NCBI GenBank assembly: GCA_034359265.1 | Contig: CP136896.1 | Location: 67,405,501-67,469,500 of the forward strand | Direction of reading: 5' to 3' | Source of the DNA: Canna indica | Lineage: Eukaryota; Streptophyta; Magnoliopsida; Zingiberales; Cannaceae | DNA: 64,000 nucleotides | Shown: positions 11,691 through 24,556 of the stretch, one piece after another | How the letters are laid out: each line of letters begins with the position of its first letter | How positions within the stretch are numbered: position 1 is the stretch's first letter | Notes under the pieces: generated by a model | What the model was told of the DNA's origin: nothing | The model's input: only the letters and a program-made list of their open reading frames with translations | The model's database searches: none | Translations under genes and position numbers: made by a program

Positions 11691-12559
11691 GGGTAATAAT
11701 TTGGGAGATAAAATTTAGGTGAGAAAAGTGGAAAAAGTTTGAGGAGAGTGGTAAAAATAAAAATATATGTGAGGTAAAAATTTTCAGGAGTTGGGGAGTT
11801 TAGACGCGAAGGAGTCGTTTCTTATATATATAGATTACCTAAGTAGCTTAATTAAATTAAACTAACCTAAGTAATTTAATTTAATTATGTAATACTCAAA
11901 ATCTTAATAATAATATTTTATTCTTGAGCGATGGATCGTGGGCCCTAGTTAGTGTGGATTAACGAGAAGCTTCGAGATTAGACCCGAGTAAGCATTTAAT
12001 GTAGAAAAAATTAAAGAAAATTTTATTTGTCTTATCCCTGTGATTTAGCATACTAGGATGATAGAGAGTCTCGAGGCAAATATAGCGGTGCAATCGGATC
12101 TCGAATCGGAGTTAGAACGAGTGAGTTATTGACTGTTTAAGTCGGATAGCTTAAGTATGAGTATTTTGATCATTTGGACCCAACCAATATTTATAAATTA
12201 GACCGTGGGGTGTGCGACCAGGGGTTTTAGTCGCACGCCATCCGAGACAAAGGAGAGAGGGTGCCGCCGAGGAGGAGGAGTTGTCGGAGCCAAATTTTCG
12301 CGAGTTCATCGATGTCGATTGGGGGAAGATCCTACACGTCTTTTCCTTCCATTTTCTCTCCATCCTATGAGTAGATTTAGACCTTCTTTTCTCTAATTCT
12401 TGATTCGTGTCGTTGTTCTCATGTCTTGGGGGTTTTCATCGATTTTTGATGTGTTTTCTCGTATCTGATCGGAGGCCAGATTGGTCGTTTATTAATTGAA
12501 TCATGTTGTTTACCCTTTTTGGAAAAAAAATATTTTTTTTCTTTTTTTTCCGTTACTGT

Positions 12560-12780
12560 GCAGGCTACCGTCGGCGCCGGCCGCGCCCATCGAGGCGCCG
12601 AGTCCGCCGCGGGGGCAGCGGCGCCCGATGTGGCGTCGCTGCCATGTGCGGGTAGCCGCGCTGTGCGACAGGGCAGTCACGCCACGTGAGGCACCGCTAG
12701 GCGACGGCGTCGGCGCCAGCACTGCTGGCAGCTCGGCCGGCCAGGGAAGGGTGGCGGCTGGTTGGGGGAGGAGGAGATGA
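12560..12780. other. GC-rich block inside the solo LTR
   Basis: This block is far richer in G+C than its surroundings, with many CG dinucleotides (GCGCCGGCCGCGCCCATCG). It has open frames on both strands with no recognised domain. It follows a T-rich tract ending in TGTGCAG at about 12564, which resembles a 3' splice site. It may be leader sequence of the element transcript. Confidence 0.4.
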
Positions 12781-12894
12781 AGATGACCTAGGTGGGGAGA
12801 TGAAATGGAGGGCTGAGATTGATTTGGATGAGATGAATAATTGGATTGAATTGGTTGAGATGAAGGGCAGGGATTTGATCTTGTGTTGGTGAAG

Positions 12895-13240
12895 GGATGA
12901 GATTGTATCAGGTTAGATGTAAAGCTTAGATTGCATCTTGTATATGTAAGGCTACGATTGCATCTGGTTAGATGTAAGGTTGTGACTGCATCATATAGAT
13001 GGAGAGCTGTAATTGTATCTTGTTAGATGTAAGACTGAGATTGCATCATATTAAATAGATGGTTATGATTGCATAATGATAGATGAAAGGTTGGGATTGC
13101 ATCATGATAGATAAAAGGTTGGGATTGCATCAAGATATATAAGGCTATGATTGCATCATGATATATGGAATGCTGAAATTGCATCATGTTAGATGTAAGA
13201 CTGTAATTGCATCATGTTAGGTGGAAAGTTGAGATTTCAT
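12895..13240. repeat. Minisatellite, ~37-bp unit, inside the solo LTR
   Basis: About nine diverged units of roughly 36-40 bp, each carrying a GATTGCATC(A/T) core with AGATGTAAG or AGATGGAAG words. Internal to the LTR. Confidence 0.7.
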
Positions 13241-14914
13241 TGCTGACTTATTAATTGTAACACTGTTATATTCATTCGTAACAGTGATTTATGAAATAAA
13301 TTTAAGGTAATTTTTTTATTATTCTAAATAATTATTTGAAGGCCTTAAGGTTAGCAAAAAATATTCATGTTCTATATGAAATTTCACCTAATCGATGTTC
13401 TGGATTCATTGGCGAGGATTGTTTCACCATCAGACCTTCGAATTTTGAAAATAGTAGGTGGATGCTGCCTCGTTTTGCGTGCTAAGCTGAAAAATTATAT
13501 TTTATATGTTTTTATGGTTCAATATGAGATGATTCGTAGATATAATAGTTAATGAGGTGAATTTTATCCTAGATCAATGATTCCTATATCGAGTTATTTT
13601 ATCCTGTTGTTCAAGTTCATTAATTTACTATTGGAGTTTCTTTTTGCACTGCTTTCATGATACACACACATCATTTCTTACCGTGCTATAATTCTATTTT
13701 ATGATTATTTTTTTATGTTGAGCATTCATAATTTATAAGCATTATTTCTACATATATATTTGTATGTAGTTGTGATGTATGAGAGGAGGAGGTGGAGGAT
13801 GATGTATGCACTTGACATACCATTTATTACTTGTTGATAGCACATCTTGTTTATGCTTATATACCTGCGTGTGTGGAGTTGTGATATGCTTGTTGCATTT
13901 CCCGGAAGCCTCGCTAGTGAGGGGAGGGTATGCCCCAAAGAGACGGTGTTGGTCTTATTCCGGAAGTCTAGCTAGTGATGAGAGATCATACCACAAAAAG
14001 ATAGTCCGGAGACCCATACATGTGAGGGGAATGTATGCCCCAACAGGATAGCTTGGAAGAGTCAGTGCCGATGAGGGGAGGGCATGCCCCAAAAAGACGG
14101 CACTGAGTTGGGTGGTAGTTTGGCGGCCACCCGTCTACCTACCCTATGTGGCTATGTGGGATTGACGGGTCCAGAGAGCATGCATATGATTGAGGTGTTG
14201 CATTGTATGCATATGATTGGGTGTTGCATTCATCATATTTTATTGTTGTGGATATGTTTATACTTATTGATGTGGATATGAGTGGAGTGGTAGATGTGTT
14301 ATTGATGCTTGTTCTGTCATTTTTAAAGATATTTTGTACTTGTTGACGGATGTTGATTTCATGCATAGAGTTGTGTATATATTATCGTTGATTTCTTCTA
14401 ACATTGTTGTTCATTATGTATCGACTATTTGTGTTTTTATGCATGATGATTGATTTGATGAATTGAGGACTGATCTGCTCACTAAGTCCTAGTTGGACTT
14501 ACCTCTCATTACTGTTGTTTTGTAGCACATGAGTTAAATCAGAGAGGTAACGGGGTACAGTAGCACGGCTGGTGGCAGTAGGGCAGCGGGTCTCGTGACA
14601 TGTCGTGATCGAGGAGGATACCTGAGTCGTTTTAGTGTCTCTTGAGTTGTTGAGTCATGTTGACTCAGGTTGTTGTTTTCGCTTTTTATTTTTATTTTTG
14701 AGAGTCTTATTTATTTATTTGAACTCCTTTTAATAATTTGTTCAGTGTGTTCATATTGAGTTTTAATTTGATTTGGTTCGTGATGTCATGTCTATTTTTT
14801 TTAAAAAAAATCTTCCACTGCTCATGTTATTGTTGTTGTGTTTGAGTTGGGTTAGACTTCGAAATACGTGATGTATCCTGACCGATTATATCGGATTTGG
14901 GGTGTGACAAATTA

Positions 14915-15665
14915 ACATTAGTGTAACTAGTTTAATTTAATTAAGATTTACCTATTTTAACTCAATTGAAATTAACATAAATAATTTGATTTAGCTAAAA
15001 TTAATTTAGATCATTTACCTAATTAAAATCTATTTAATCTAATTAAATTTATTCTTAACTGTTAAATTATTTTATTTTAAAAAATATATAACATAAAAGT
15101 ACTTGTTAATTGCCGTGCCACTAAAGAGGTGGCGGAAACCCAGGAAGTTTGAACATACCTTCTCCTTTAAAATTTAATTACATTCACTTGTTATCTTAAA
15201 GTCCACCAAGTAAATCGTTGCTGGTTTGATTGACACTATTTTTTTATAAAAAATTATATTTATCAAAAAGTAGAAATAAAATTTATGTTTAATTGACAAA
15301 CTTTCTGCATTTTACAATAAGTATAATTTTCTAAGTAAGTGCAATTTTTTGTAAAATACATGAAGTAATTTACCTAAGCCCTCATAGATAAGTTGCACTT
15401 CCAATATTGTATTTGAAAGAAAAAATTAATTTTATCCTCACATTTGTATTTAGTACAAAATTTATAATTTATATTCCCAATATTATAAATTAGATAATTC
15501 TTAAATTATTTATCTATTCATTTTACTTTATTTTAATTTAATTTAATTTATTTTTAATAAAAATATATAATTTTTTATATTAATTATAAATAAAAATTAA
15601 TTTTTCATATATAATAAAATATATATTATATTAATTATATACATAAAAATTATATTATATTTTAC

Positions 15666-15704
<39 letters not shown>

Positions 15705-16030
15705 TATATATATATATACACTAATACATATAAATTAAAATATTATTTTATAAAAAAAATTAAAAAAAATATTAGTCATTTAATATGTACTTCTTACAAA
15801 GTACTCAGGTTAACTAAATATATTTTATGAAAAAAAATAATATTTTTTATAAATTATTTTTTTATCAATCAAATATTTTTTAAATATTTTTTTAAAAATA
15901 TATATAAAAAAATTAATTGACGTGAATTATAATTTTTTGGATAAAATTATTAAATAATTATTTTATTTTATTTCCCTCCCTAACCCTAACTCGCACAATC
16001 TAAAGATAAAAAAACTCGGGATTTGATCGC
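14915..16030. other. AT-rich region upstream of SPS, with (TA)n
   Basis: AT-rich DNA with a (TA)n run at about 15667-15718. Nothing coding. The sequence becomes GC-richer from about 16030, where the SPS leader probably begins. Confidence 0.6.
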
Positions 16031-16433
16031 TATATTTCCGACAGAAATCTAACCTTAGATTCTCTCACACGGCGCGATCGACCGTCCAAAAGAACTGTAA
16101 TCACCGCCACACCTCTTGTTCTCCCGAATCAAAATGATAAGATCCCCGGTTCACATAATTCGCTGGTGGACCTCGTAAATCTGCCTAAATTGCGGTGGAG
16201 AGCGTTCCTTGCAAAGTCCAAACACTTGAAGAGCCACACCCCTCCGAGCCTTGAACTCCACTTCTCTCTCCAAATTTTTAGCTCAAACATCGCCAGCTAT
16301 ATATTGAGGACCTCGGGGGAAGGTTTATACCTTCGCCGAGTTCAAATCTTCTTGAAGCTGAAGGCGGCATTTTGCTCATCTTGTTCGAAGAAAGGAGAGT
16401 GTTTTTTGGTGATTTGGCCGGCTCATTTACAGG
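16030..16433 (+). promoter_or_regulatory. Probable 5' leader of SPS
   Basis: This GC-enriched stretch sits between AT-rich upstream DNA and the SPS start. No clear TATA box was chosen. An open frame from 16166 overlaps the start in another frame and could be a long upstream ORF if transcription begins this far out. Confidence 0.35.
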
Positions 16434-19400
16434 ATGCTGTCGCTGACATGTCCGAGCGTGGATCTTTCTCAGAGCGGCTGCTTGAGCCGGCGGCGTGTGA
16501 GGCCGCTGTGGAGGTCCAGCTCGCGTCGCAGGCACGGTGCTCGGTGCAGGTTCTCAACGACGCAAGATGGTATCTTTTATTTGTTGGCTTGGTTTGTTTT
16601 GTTTTTTTCCATGTTGGTTTGATTTATGCTTGATGATATGATGATCATGCTTGAGGTTGTAGCCGATGTCAAGAGTGCTGGAGTGGCCACGAGTGTCAAG
16701 CCTGGAGAATCCAGCGGTTCTTCGGTCCAAGTGTCTTCTTTGCTCGAAGTAGTTTCTGACGATTTGAAGAGGCTAAATGAGAATCTGAAGTCGGTGAGTT
16801 TAGACTGGTACAATCAAGTTCCAGAAAACTTGAATGTTTTCTGATATTATCTTTGATTTCTTTTCTATAGTCTGAGCATTAGAAAATTGATCATTAGGGC
16901 GAACATTGTGATTAATAAGTAATATTTTCCAATTCTAATTTAGAGGAAAGTATTGCAGAGCAATGAGATGAAATATCCATGGCAGCTCCACTAAAAGGAG
17001 AGCTATCTTAAACTGGTTGTTCTATGGTTTTTTAAGAAAATAATGGCAATATGAAAAAGATTATTACATGTATCAAGAATTAGGTAAAAGTTCTTCCTTC
17101 CTTTATACCCTTTTATCTAGAGAAGTAAGAATATGTCATGATCTTATCTCATGTTTTTTTATCAAGTTGAAAGGAATGGTATTGTGCTGTCTATGTTCTC
17201 ATCACTATTACCAGGCCAACCTACATACCTCTGTACTATTGTAAACATAAAGATTATGGCTTGGCTTCTTAAGAATCAAGACTAATTGATTTTCATGTGT
17301 CTTCTCTAATTGCATTTTCGTCTAGTTTTAGCTTGAAGTTGGTAAAATAAAAACTTGCCAGGCATTTTCTTGCATTCAATGTAGATATGGCTAGTAGATT
17401 TTCATCCTGGGTTATTCTTGGAACTACACTTCTATCTCAATATGTCTGGCTAGTATATCTTTATTTTTGACAAGCTTGCACTTCTATGTTATCCTTTTAC
17501 ATGAAAATATCTCAATTTTTTTAACTTAAAAGCCTTCTTAGGTTGTTAGCGCAGAAAATCCAGTTCTAGTATCTACTGCAGAACAAATATTTGGTGCTGG
17601 TGGAAAGAGGCTGCGACCAGCTATAGTCTTTCTAGTTTCAAGAGCCACTGTTCAAATTGTTGGCATAAAGTAAGTTATTCCGTTTGCTTTGTCATTTATC
17701 AACTACGGGAAAAGAGAAAAACACCATGGAAGTTTTGTTCATTCAATACTTGAAACAGGGAGCTGACTGTCCAACACCAGCGTTTAGCAGAGATAATAGA
17801 GATGATTCATACTGCCAGTTTGATACATGATGATGTTATAGACGATAGTGGGATGCGAAGAGGTATATATTATGTAACAATTGACATGTGCCATTCTACA
17901 TCAAATTTGCAATTGTAGATTTGTCGTATCATTTTAATGTAAAGTTAGAAGCTTTTTAGATGTAATAATTGGTGCAACGAAAAAAAAAAGAAGTGAAATG
18001 GCTGACTATTTCCTTAAAAAGCTTAGCAGAACAGAAGCTTTTGATTTCAACTTAACAGCATTTATTTATCTACCTAAGCATGAATGTTCAATTTCAAGAA
18101 TTCGACAGATAAAGAAAGTCTTCATTATGATTAATATGATATCTTTATCTTGATTGAGCCCAAGTATCATTTTCCAGGCACAAATGTTATGTTGAGTATA
18201 AAACATGTACACCAATAGTAAATTACTTTACAAGTACAAATTACTATACAAGGACTTCAATAATAAACTACATGTACATCAATGTTAATGGATTTACCCT
18301 TATATTACTATCAAGGACCTACAAGGAAAAAGGAATTTAAACCCATACCAAACATAGGCCGGCAAGGTGCACAGCATTTTGCTGGTTTGGTGATAAATTG
18401 TTTGCTCAGACTATAGTAGCTATCATGTAGCTTGCCTTATGGTGAAACTATGGTAGGTTATAGGTGCATGAAATCACACTGTTATGTAGCTTGCCATATG
18501 CATCACAAAGCTTCAATTACTACTAAATCACTATTGTGACCAATTCAAGTTTTTCTAACTAGTTTGCTTTAACTTGAGTTGGTGAGTAGTGACCTTAGAG
18601 TTAGTCATGAACCAATGCTTTGTTTGTTTCACTAGATAGGAGGATAGGATAACAAATGACAAAGAGTGTTGGATAGAATTTTTTAATCGGGCATATACCG
18701 GATATAACACTAATTTTATATTTTTTAATCTTATTTTCTTCTAATCCATACAATAAACAAACAAGTGATTAAAATTCATCCCTTATCTTTTTTCCCTTTA
18801 TCTGATGAAATAAACATGCCCCAAATGTATTGTTTGACCATGTGATCCTTGTTCAGTTCAGTTACAGAAAAAATGTTTTTGATTGACATCGCCCATCTGT
18901 CAGTTTCAAGTCCATTTTAGTTTGTTCCAACTTCCAAGGCTTTGGTTTCTTGTCTATTTTCTCTAACCTCATTTAAATAGAGTCCTAGGTCTCATAACAG
19001 TTTTGTGGCCAAAACATTGGTTTTCTCTCAACATAAATGATGCCTTTTCACTCTAAATTATTAATTTGTATAAACATGGATCTCTCTAATTTCTCGAGGG
19101 TAATTTTTTTTCAGGGAGAGAAACTGTTCATCAAACTTATGGGACGCGAGTGGCTGTCCTAGCAGGAGATTTCATGTTTGCACAATCTTCTTGGTACCTC
19201 GCAAATCTTGAAAACCTTGAAGTTATAAAGCTGATAAGTCAAGTATGTTGGGCAGCTATTTTTTTTTTCATTTTTCTTTGTTCTTTCACTGTAATAATTT
19301 TCACATGTTCTCTAAGATTTCTACCTTGCTGCAGGTTATCAAGGACTTTGCTACTGGTGAAATACAGCAAGCATTAAACCTTTTCAACTGTGACCTTAGT

Positions 19401-19883
19401 CTTGAAGAGTATCTGCTTAAGAGCTACTATAAGACTGCATCCTTAATTGCTGCAAGCTCCAAGTCTGCTGCTATATTTAGTGGTGTCGACCCTAGTATAT
19501 GCGAACAGATGTTTGAGTACGGCAAAAACCTCGGTCTCTCTTTCCAGGTAGTTGATGACATTTTGGACTTCACCCAATCAACAGAACAGTTGGGAAAGCC
19601 AGCTGGCAGCGACTTATCGAAAGGGAATCTGACTGCTCCAGTTATTTTTGCACTGGAAAAGGAGCCAAAACTAAGAGAAATTATCAGTTCCGAGTTCAGC
19701 GAAGCTGGTTCCTTAGACAAAGCAATTGAATTGATTTGTCAATGTGGTGGACTCACCAGGGCACAAGAGCTGGCAAAACAGAAAGCTGAAATGGCGATAG
19801 AAAATCTTCAGCGCCTTCCCGAGAGTGAATTCAGAAACTCACTTGAAGGAATGGTCAAGTATAATCTCGAACGCATCGACTAA
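16434..19883 (+). CDS. SPS: Solanesyl diphosphate synthase, plastid type (all-trans polyprenyl transferase)
   Basis: This enzyme adds isopentenyl diphosphate units to an allylic starter to make the C45 solanesyl chain used for plastoquinone-9. Six exons: 16434-16569, 16663-16793, 17542-17669, 17759-17862, 19115-19242 and 19335-19883, all GT-AG and phase-consistent, giving 391 aa. The first ~60 residues are Ser/Arg-rich ([18 protein letters not shown]), like a transit peptide. Motifs include [10 protein letters not shown], the first Asp-rich motif [29 protein letters not shown], the second Asp motif VVDDILD, and the C-terminus KYNLERID. All catalytic aspartates are present and the length is normal for the family. 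An in-frame TGA 24 nt upstream of 16434 supports this start. It is closest, from memory, to monocot SPS2-type proteins. The GC-rich 5' leader runs from about 16030. Confidence 0.9.
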
Positions 19884-22800
19884 AAGCTTGTCCTCTTGAT
19901 TGAAAGTTGAGCTGAGAGCCAGCTAGGGAAGTCTCCCATGAAGTGAAATACTTTCTCGATCTACTGCAGCAGCTAGGGAAAATGAGTTCCATACTGAGAT
20001 GAATGAAGATACAGAAGTGTATATACTTGTAGCATTGAGTTCGCTGTCTCATTCCTGAGCAGCTAAAATAGATTAGTCCTCAAAATGTATAAATAATAAG
20101 TGAAAGTGGAGGTTTTATGATTTATACATAAAGCAAATCTACTATACGAGAAATATGCTATTTTAAAAAAAAACCTTTTTCATAAGTAGAGCTTCTCCAC
20201 CAACGAAGGGTTTCTTTTCAAATCAACTATGGTGTCTAAAAAAATTTGGTAGAGCTTCTCCACCAACAAAGAGCTTCTTTCTCTATCTGTAGTCTATATT
20301 TTCCTTGCTTTATACAAAGCTCAATGGGGAAGAAATATCATGTTGTTTGTTGCTGTATATATCAAACTCAAGAAAGCATAGAGATAGCACACAAGAGATG
20401 AAAATATAAATAGTTAAGACTTTTAACATGGGCCTTGACCCAGAGTTAGAAGTCCTTCAACTGGTTGCTTACATTCTTAGAGGAACATTTTTATTTTATT
20501 TTTTTCTGAGGAAATTAAGTCCTTCAACTTGATGTTAACCTACCAATTTTACAAGATCGGAAAATGAAGAGTGATTGCATCCTGAAGTGAAGATGCCAAA
20601 ACAATGATAGATGATTATGACAATTTACTAATCCACTACCAAGGACAAGTTACAGATATAAGCTTGCAGTATTCTTACTGTGCCTTTTTTTAATGTAAGT
20701 GCTCAATTGAGCCTTGAGGTTGGTATCCAATTCTTGGTACAAAACATTAGAATAACCTCAGAGAATCTCAGAAATGGACAAACAATTAAAGTACACCAAT
20801 GTCACTGGGAAAAGAAAAACTAAATCCACTTTGCTATTAAATATACATTGCCTCAATATGGACAAGCATCACCATCCATTCCTCTAAATATGCTTCTCTA
20901 CTCTCAGCCAATGTTTTTAACTTCGAATTGAACTTTGTGTTATGCTTATTTTAATTACAGTACAATTTTCATCATGATGGATGACAATATTTTTTATACT
21001 CAATCATTAAAAAATCTTCATTCTCCAGAGTCCTGGGTTAATCAAACAATTTAGAGGTTAATCCTGAGAGCACTGACTTGAGGTGATCTACACCCCTTGG
21101 GCTGTGGACATCATGTTCCCTAGTTGAAGGTGATAAGAATAGGAGGTTTGCCGAGGTGTACTTCACACCCTTGTAAAAAGCACGACCACAAGCTGAAAGA
21201 TAACATGTCCATCATCAGCAGAGCAGCCTTGTTAATTTTGGACAACCCTGATAGATCTCACCAAAAAAGGAGGCTTCACAGGTTGCCTTTTCCCCATGGC
21301 AAACCACAAGTGCCTTTCTAAAGAGGAGCTCCTACCACCCTGTGCTGTTCATGTGTGGTTCTGCTTTTGTTGGCTTGTTTTTATTAGAGGGAAAGGATCT
21401 CTGCCACTCATGCTTTATTGAGAAAACAAGAAAGAGAACACTTCCCTCCATGGAGGGGTGAGTGGGACCCTCCATTTAATAATGCAACTCTTGGCTCATG
21501 ATTGAACTTGTGTATGTTGAATCTTGGTAGAGACCATGGATATTTAACTAATACCTTATCTATAGTATTTTGATTGAAGTAACCATGAGTTGGAGTTCAC
21601 ATTATATCCATTTAAGTTAATCAGATCAGAATAGGAGGAAAAATAATACTACAGTCAGATTTGAGTACCTATAATATTTAACTAGCCTCAGATTCAAATC
21701 ATACTGAAAAAAGCAAGCAAATACTTGATTTGATTTGGTTAAGATGAATGTGATGGTAGACAACTAATTAACTTTAATATCCATGTAATTATATTCAGCT
21801 CCTCCTATAAATTAAGATGGCATCCATGATGATCTCAGTTGGCATATATATATTAATGATTGTTGCCAATGATTCTCCACTTGTTTCTATAATGAAAACT
21901 TCAATTTGAACAATAATGAGATGGAAAGTTGAACAAGAATGGAGAGTGGTTTATTTAATTACTTTGTTGCTCTTGAAAAAGACTGTTGTGGTTGAGCATT
22001 AAGATCTCTCCCATCCATCAACATGAGCTTTTGTAGGCCCTTTTTTCATGTCATTGTTTTGTGTTATACTTGTCCAAGTTGTTGGGTCATCTGCAGAAGC
22101 CACAAGTATTAGGATCAAATAGTGACATATCAATGGATTGTAGGGAGGAGGATCATGTCTTGAGTCCATGTAAGATTTGGATGAAGATCTCACAGTTGAC
22201 ATGGAAGATATATGCTTCATATCTATTCTTTTGTTGCATGCATGCAAGAGAAGTTGCAAGTTTGAATCATACAGTAATTAATAACATTTCAATTATGATC
22301 AGAATAGTATCTGATTTGCATTTTTTGTATTCCTAGCTCTGTGCTTATTATTAATCCTTGGCCCTCATTAATTTTGACAAGAACCCTAGCTTTGTGCAAT
22401 AAATTAATTTAAAGGAAAAGTTTGCAGCATGAGCCTGTTGTTGGCAGAGACAAACATTAGAGACAAGAAGTTAGAAAGAAAAGGAATAAATAGTGACTTG
22501 AAGAAACAATATCCTCTTTTTTGCATTTGAAACTATTCTCCAAATATATATGTGACATCTACTCTCTTCTATTTCTTACTTGCACACTAACTATTCTTCT
22601 TAATTGTTGATTGCTACACTTGCTATTTAGTTTGTCAACACTTGGTTTGGCTCATTTTTCAAATTACTTATCTACAACTTAATTAGATAGTGTTACTTTG
22701 TTTGTTTGTGAATAAGACCAACTCACTTAACATTTAGGTGCATGTCTAAAACCTACTATCAAAGTAGGCATTGAAATATACGATGGCATATCGATGACCT

Positions 22801-23669
22801 AATTCTACCTTCCAAGCATAATAATTTGACCATTATTTGAAAATTGAAGCCAAACTAAATTGAATCCTATAAATTCAAATCAAACTCAATCGTTCCAATT
22901 AATAATCCAATATAATTTTCCAAGATTTCAATGCACTAGTTGACTTTAGTATGTTTGATTAAGACGAATTGAGCCGATCGACCGATCGCTAAATTGAATT
23001 AAACCAAATGATGATCCGTTGCAAGTTAAATTTGAATGACATGAGCCCCAAATGTCTTGTAGTTCCTAATTGGGATTAGTCTACCAAATGCCTAATTGTT
23101 TGCTTCGATCTAAGCATATTCTTGCTTTGAACCCAAATAATAGGACAGGTAGTGAATGAGGCGTTTCACCAAGAAATGTTCCAAACTTTGATGCGAATAT
23201 ATTCCAAACTTTGGCTGTCTTCGTTGAACTTTTCCTATATACCGTGATAAGTAAACTTGGTGCGAATATATTCCGAACTTTGGCTGTCTTCGTCAAGAAT
23301 TCGGCCTGCGGCAGGCTTGGGAATTAAATTATTAAGGCGTCGGTGAGGGATACATTTCACGTGATATATATATATATATATGTAGAGACTTTGAAGATAA
23401 ACTATTAATAAATGCTCAATCACAATATCTGTTACTTTTATTTCTTTATATGACAAGTTGACTATATAAAATTAATGTTATAATTTTAAGATATATATTG
23501 GTTTTAGTATTTTAATTGGTACGGCAAAGGCATCACTCAGGATCTAACACGTGTTATATTTTTAGGGTTATTTATAATAAACATTCTTGAACTTCCAGAT
23601 GTGTCTAACAATAAATATTGTAATAAAAAATCATTAACTAGTAATTCTTAAGAAATATATCCAAGTAAT
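19884..23669. other. 3' flank of SPS and intergenic DNA
   Basis: AATAA-rich sequence near 20080 is a plausible polyadenylation region for SPS. The words GAGCTTCTCCACCAAC occur twice (about 20188 and 20251). A 69-bp spaced duplication of TGCGAATATATTCC...TTTGGCTGTCTTCGT occurs at 23192 and 23261. I saw no gene, tRNA or complete transposon in the rest. Confidence 0.5.
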
Positions 23670-24012
23670 TAGGGGTGGCCGTTTTCGGACTGAACCAGCC
23701 CGGCTCGGCACACTAAAAAAATCGGGTTCGGCCCAGGTCTTATCATGCATGGGCTGTTATCGGGCCGACCCGATAAGGTCCAATCCCTTATCGTGTCGGG
23801 TCGGGCCAAGTGTTATCGGGCCGCCCCGGCACGATAGCACGATAATACTTGGATTGGGTATTATAACGGGTTTAAAGTACGTTAGTTATCGAGTTTAAAC
23901 TCGACTATATATTTTTTTTCGTGTTATCCGGCTAAACATGTCGAACCGTGCGAGCCCGTTATTTGTCCGATCCGGCCCAATAAATCAAACCCGACACAAT
24001 TTGCCAAGCCTA
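23670..24012. repeat. Mini-TIR element with minisatellite body (copy 2)
   Basis: The left end is TAGGGGTGGCCG and the right end TTGCCAAGCCTA, inverted with mismatches. The body repeats CGGCCCGATAA / TTATCGGGCC words on both strands. No clear target duplication. Confidence 0.5.
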
Positions 24013-24097
24013 TCTAAGTTGAAAATATGCCATTAATTAATTTTATCATTTTTTTGCAAAATTAATTCTTAAATAGGACAATTAGTTCATTTATGTA

Positions 24098-24548
24098 CAG
24101 TAGCGTAGCCAGAAATTAAATTGGATGAGGGCAGACTCTCAAATGAACAAATACCAAATTACCAACGATATTAATTATTGTACATGAAAAAGTAAGCATT
24201 TTTTACAAAAAAATAATTCATCACATCATATAAAAATTAATTGAAATTCAGCAATCAGCGGCGAGCGATCATCGATCGGCACGGCAGTTGGTAGGAGTTG
24301 GGGATTGGGGATTTGGGAAGCGATCGACGGCAAGACGATGGGTTACGTATCGGGGAGATGGGGAGGGGACGATGGATTATGTATCGGGAAAGAAAATAAA
24401 AAATAAATAAAATTTGAGGATATGATGATAATTTTTAAAATAGAGGAGGCAAAATTGTCAATATATATATATATATATATGAAAAAAACAAAAAATTGAA
24501 TGAGGAGCAGTTGCCCCCCCTTCTCCTGCAAGAGTAGCTCCGCGCCTG
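24098..24548. mobile_element. hAT-type MITE, copy 1
   Basis: The ends are CAGTAGCGTAGCCAG and GAGTAGCTCCGCGCCTG, forming an imperfect hAT-like inverted repeat. The flanks TTTATGTA (24090-24097) and TTTATGTG (24549-24556) are an 8-bp target duplication with one mismatch, as expected for hAT. It shares ends and internal words (TTTTTAAAATAGAGG, (TA)n, CAGTTGCCCC) with the element at 39180-39809. Confidence 0.8.
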
Positions 24549-24556
24549 TTTATGTG

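Larger units (their letters stand above)
11888..14909 (+). mobile_element. Solo LTR of a Ty3/gypsy (Tekay/Del-like) element, with TSD
   Basis: The segment starts TGTAATACTC and ends GGGGTGTGACA, giving TG...CA with roughly inverted termini. It is bracketed by AATTA at 11883-11887 and AATTA at 14910-14914, a perfect 5-bp target duplication. Its length, 3022 bp, is long but typical for Tekay/Del chromovirus LTRs. No primer-binding site, gag or pol follows, so it is a solo LTR produced by LTR-LTR recombination. It contains a GC-rich block at 12560-12780 and a minisatellite at 12895-13240. Assignment to Tekay rests on length and termini only. Confidence 0.75.

Noticed and set aside
11760..11835. 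Helitron 5' end (TCTATATATATAAGAAACG on minus strand)
   Set aside because: The start looks plausible, but no 3' hairpin with a CTRR end was found at lower coordinates, so it is not annotated as a separate element.
12496..12780. GC-rich open frame in the solo LTR
   Set aside because: Open frames exist on both strands because the block is GC-rich; no domain, and it lies within an LTR.
16166..16633. 155-codon open frame at the start of the SPS region
   Set aside because: It overlaps SPS exon 1 in another frame, has no recognised domain and runs into intron 1. The SPS start at 16434 gives the conserved protein.
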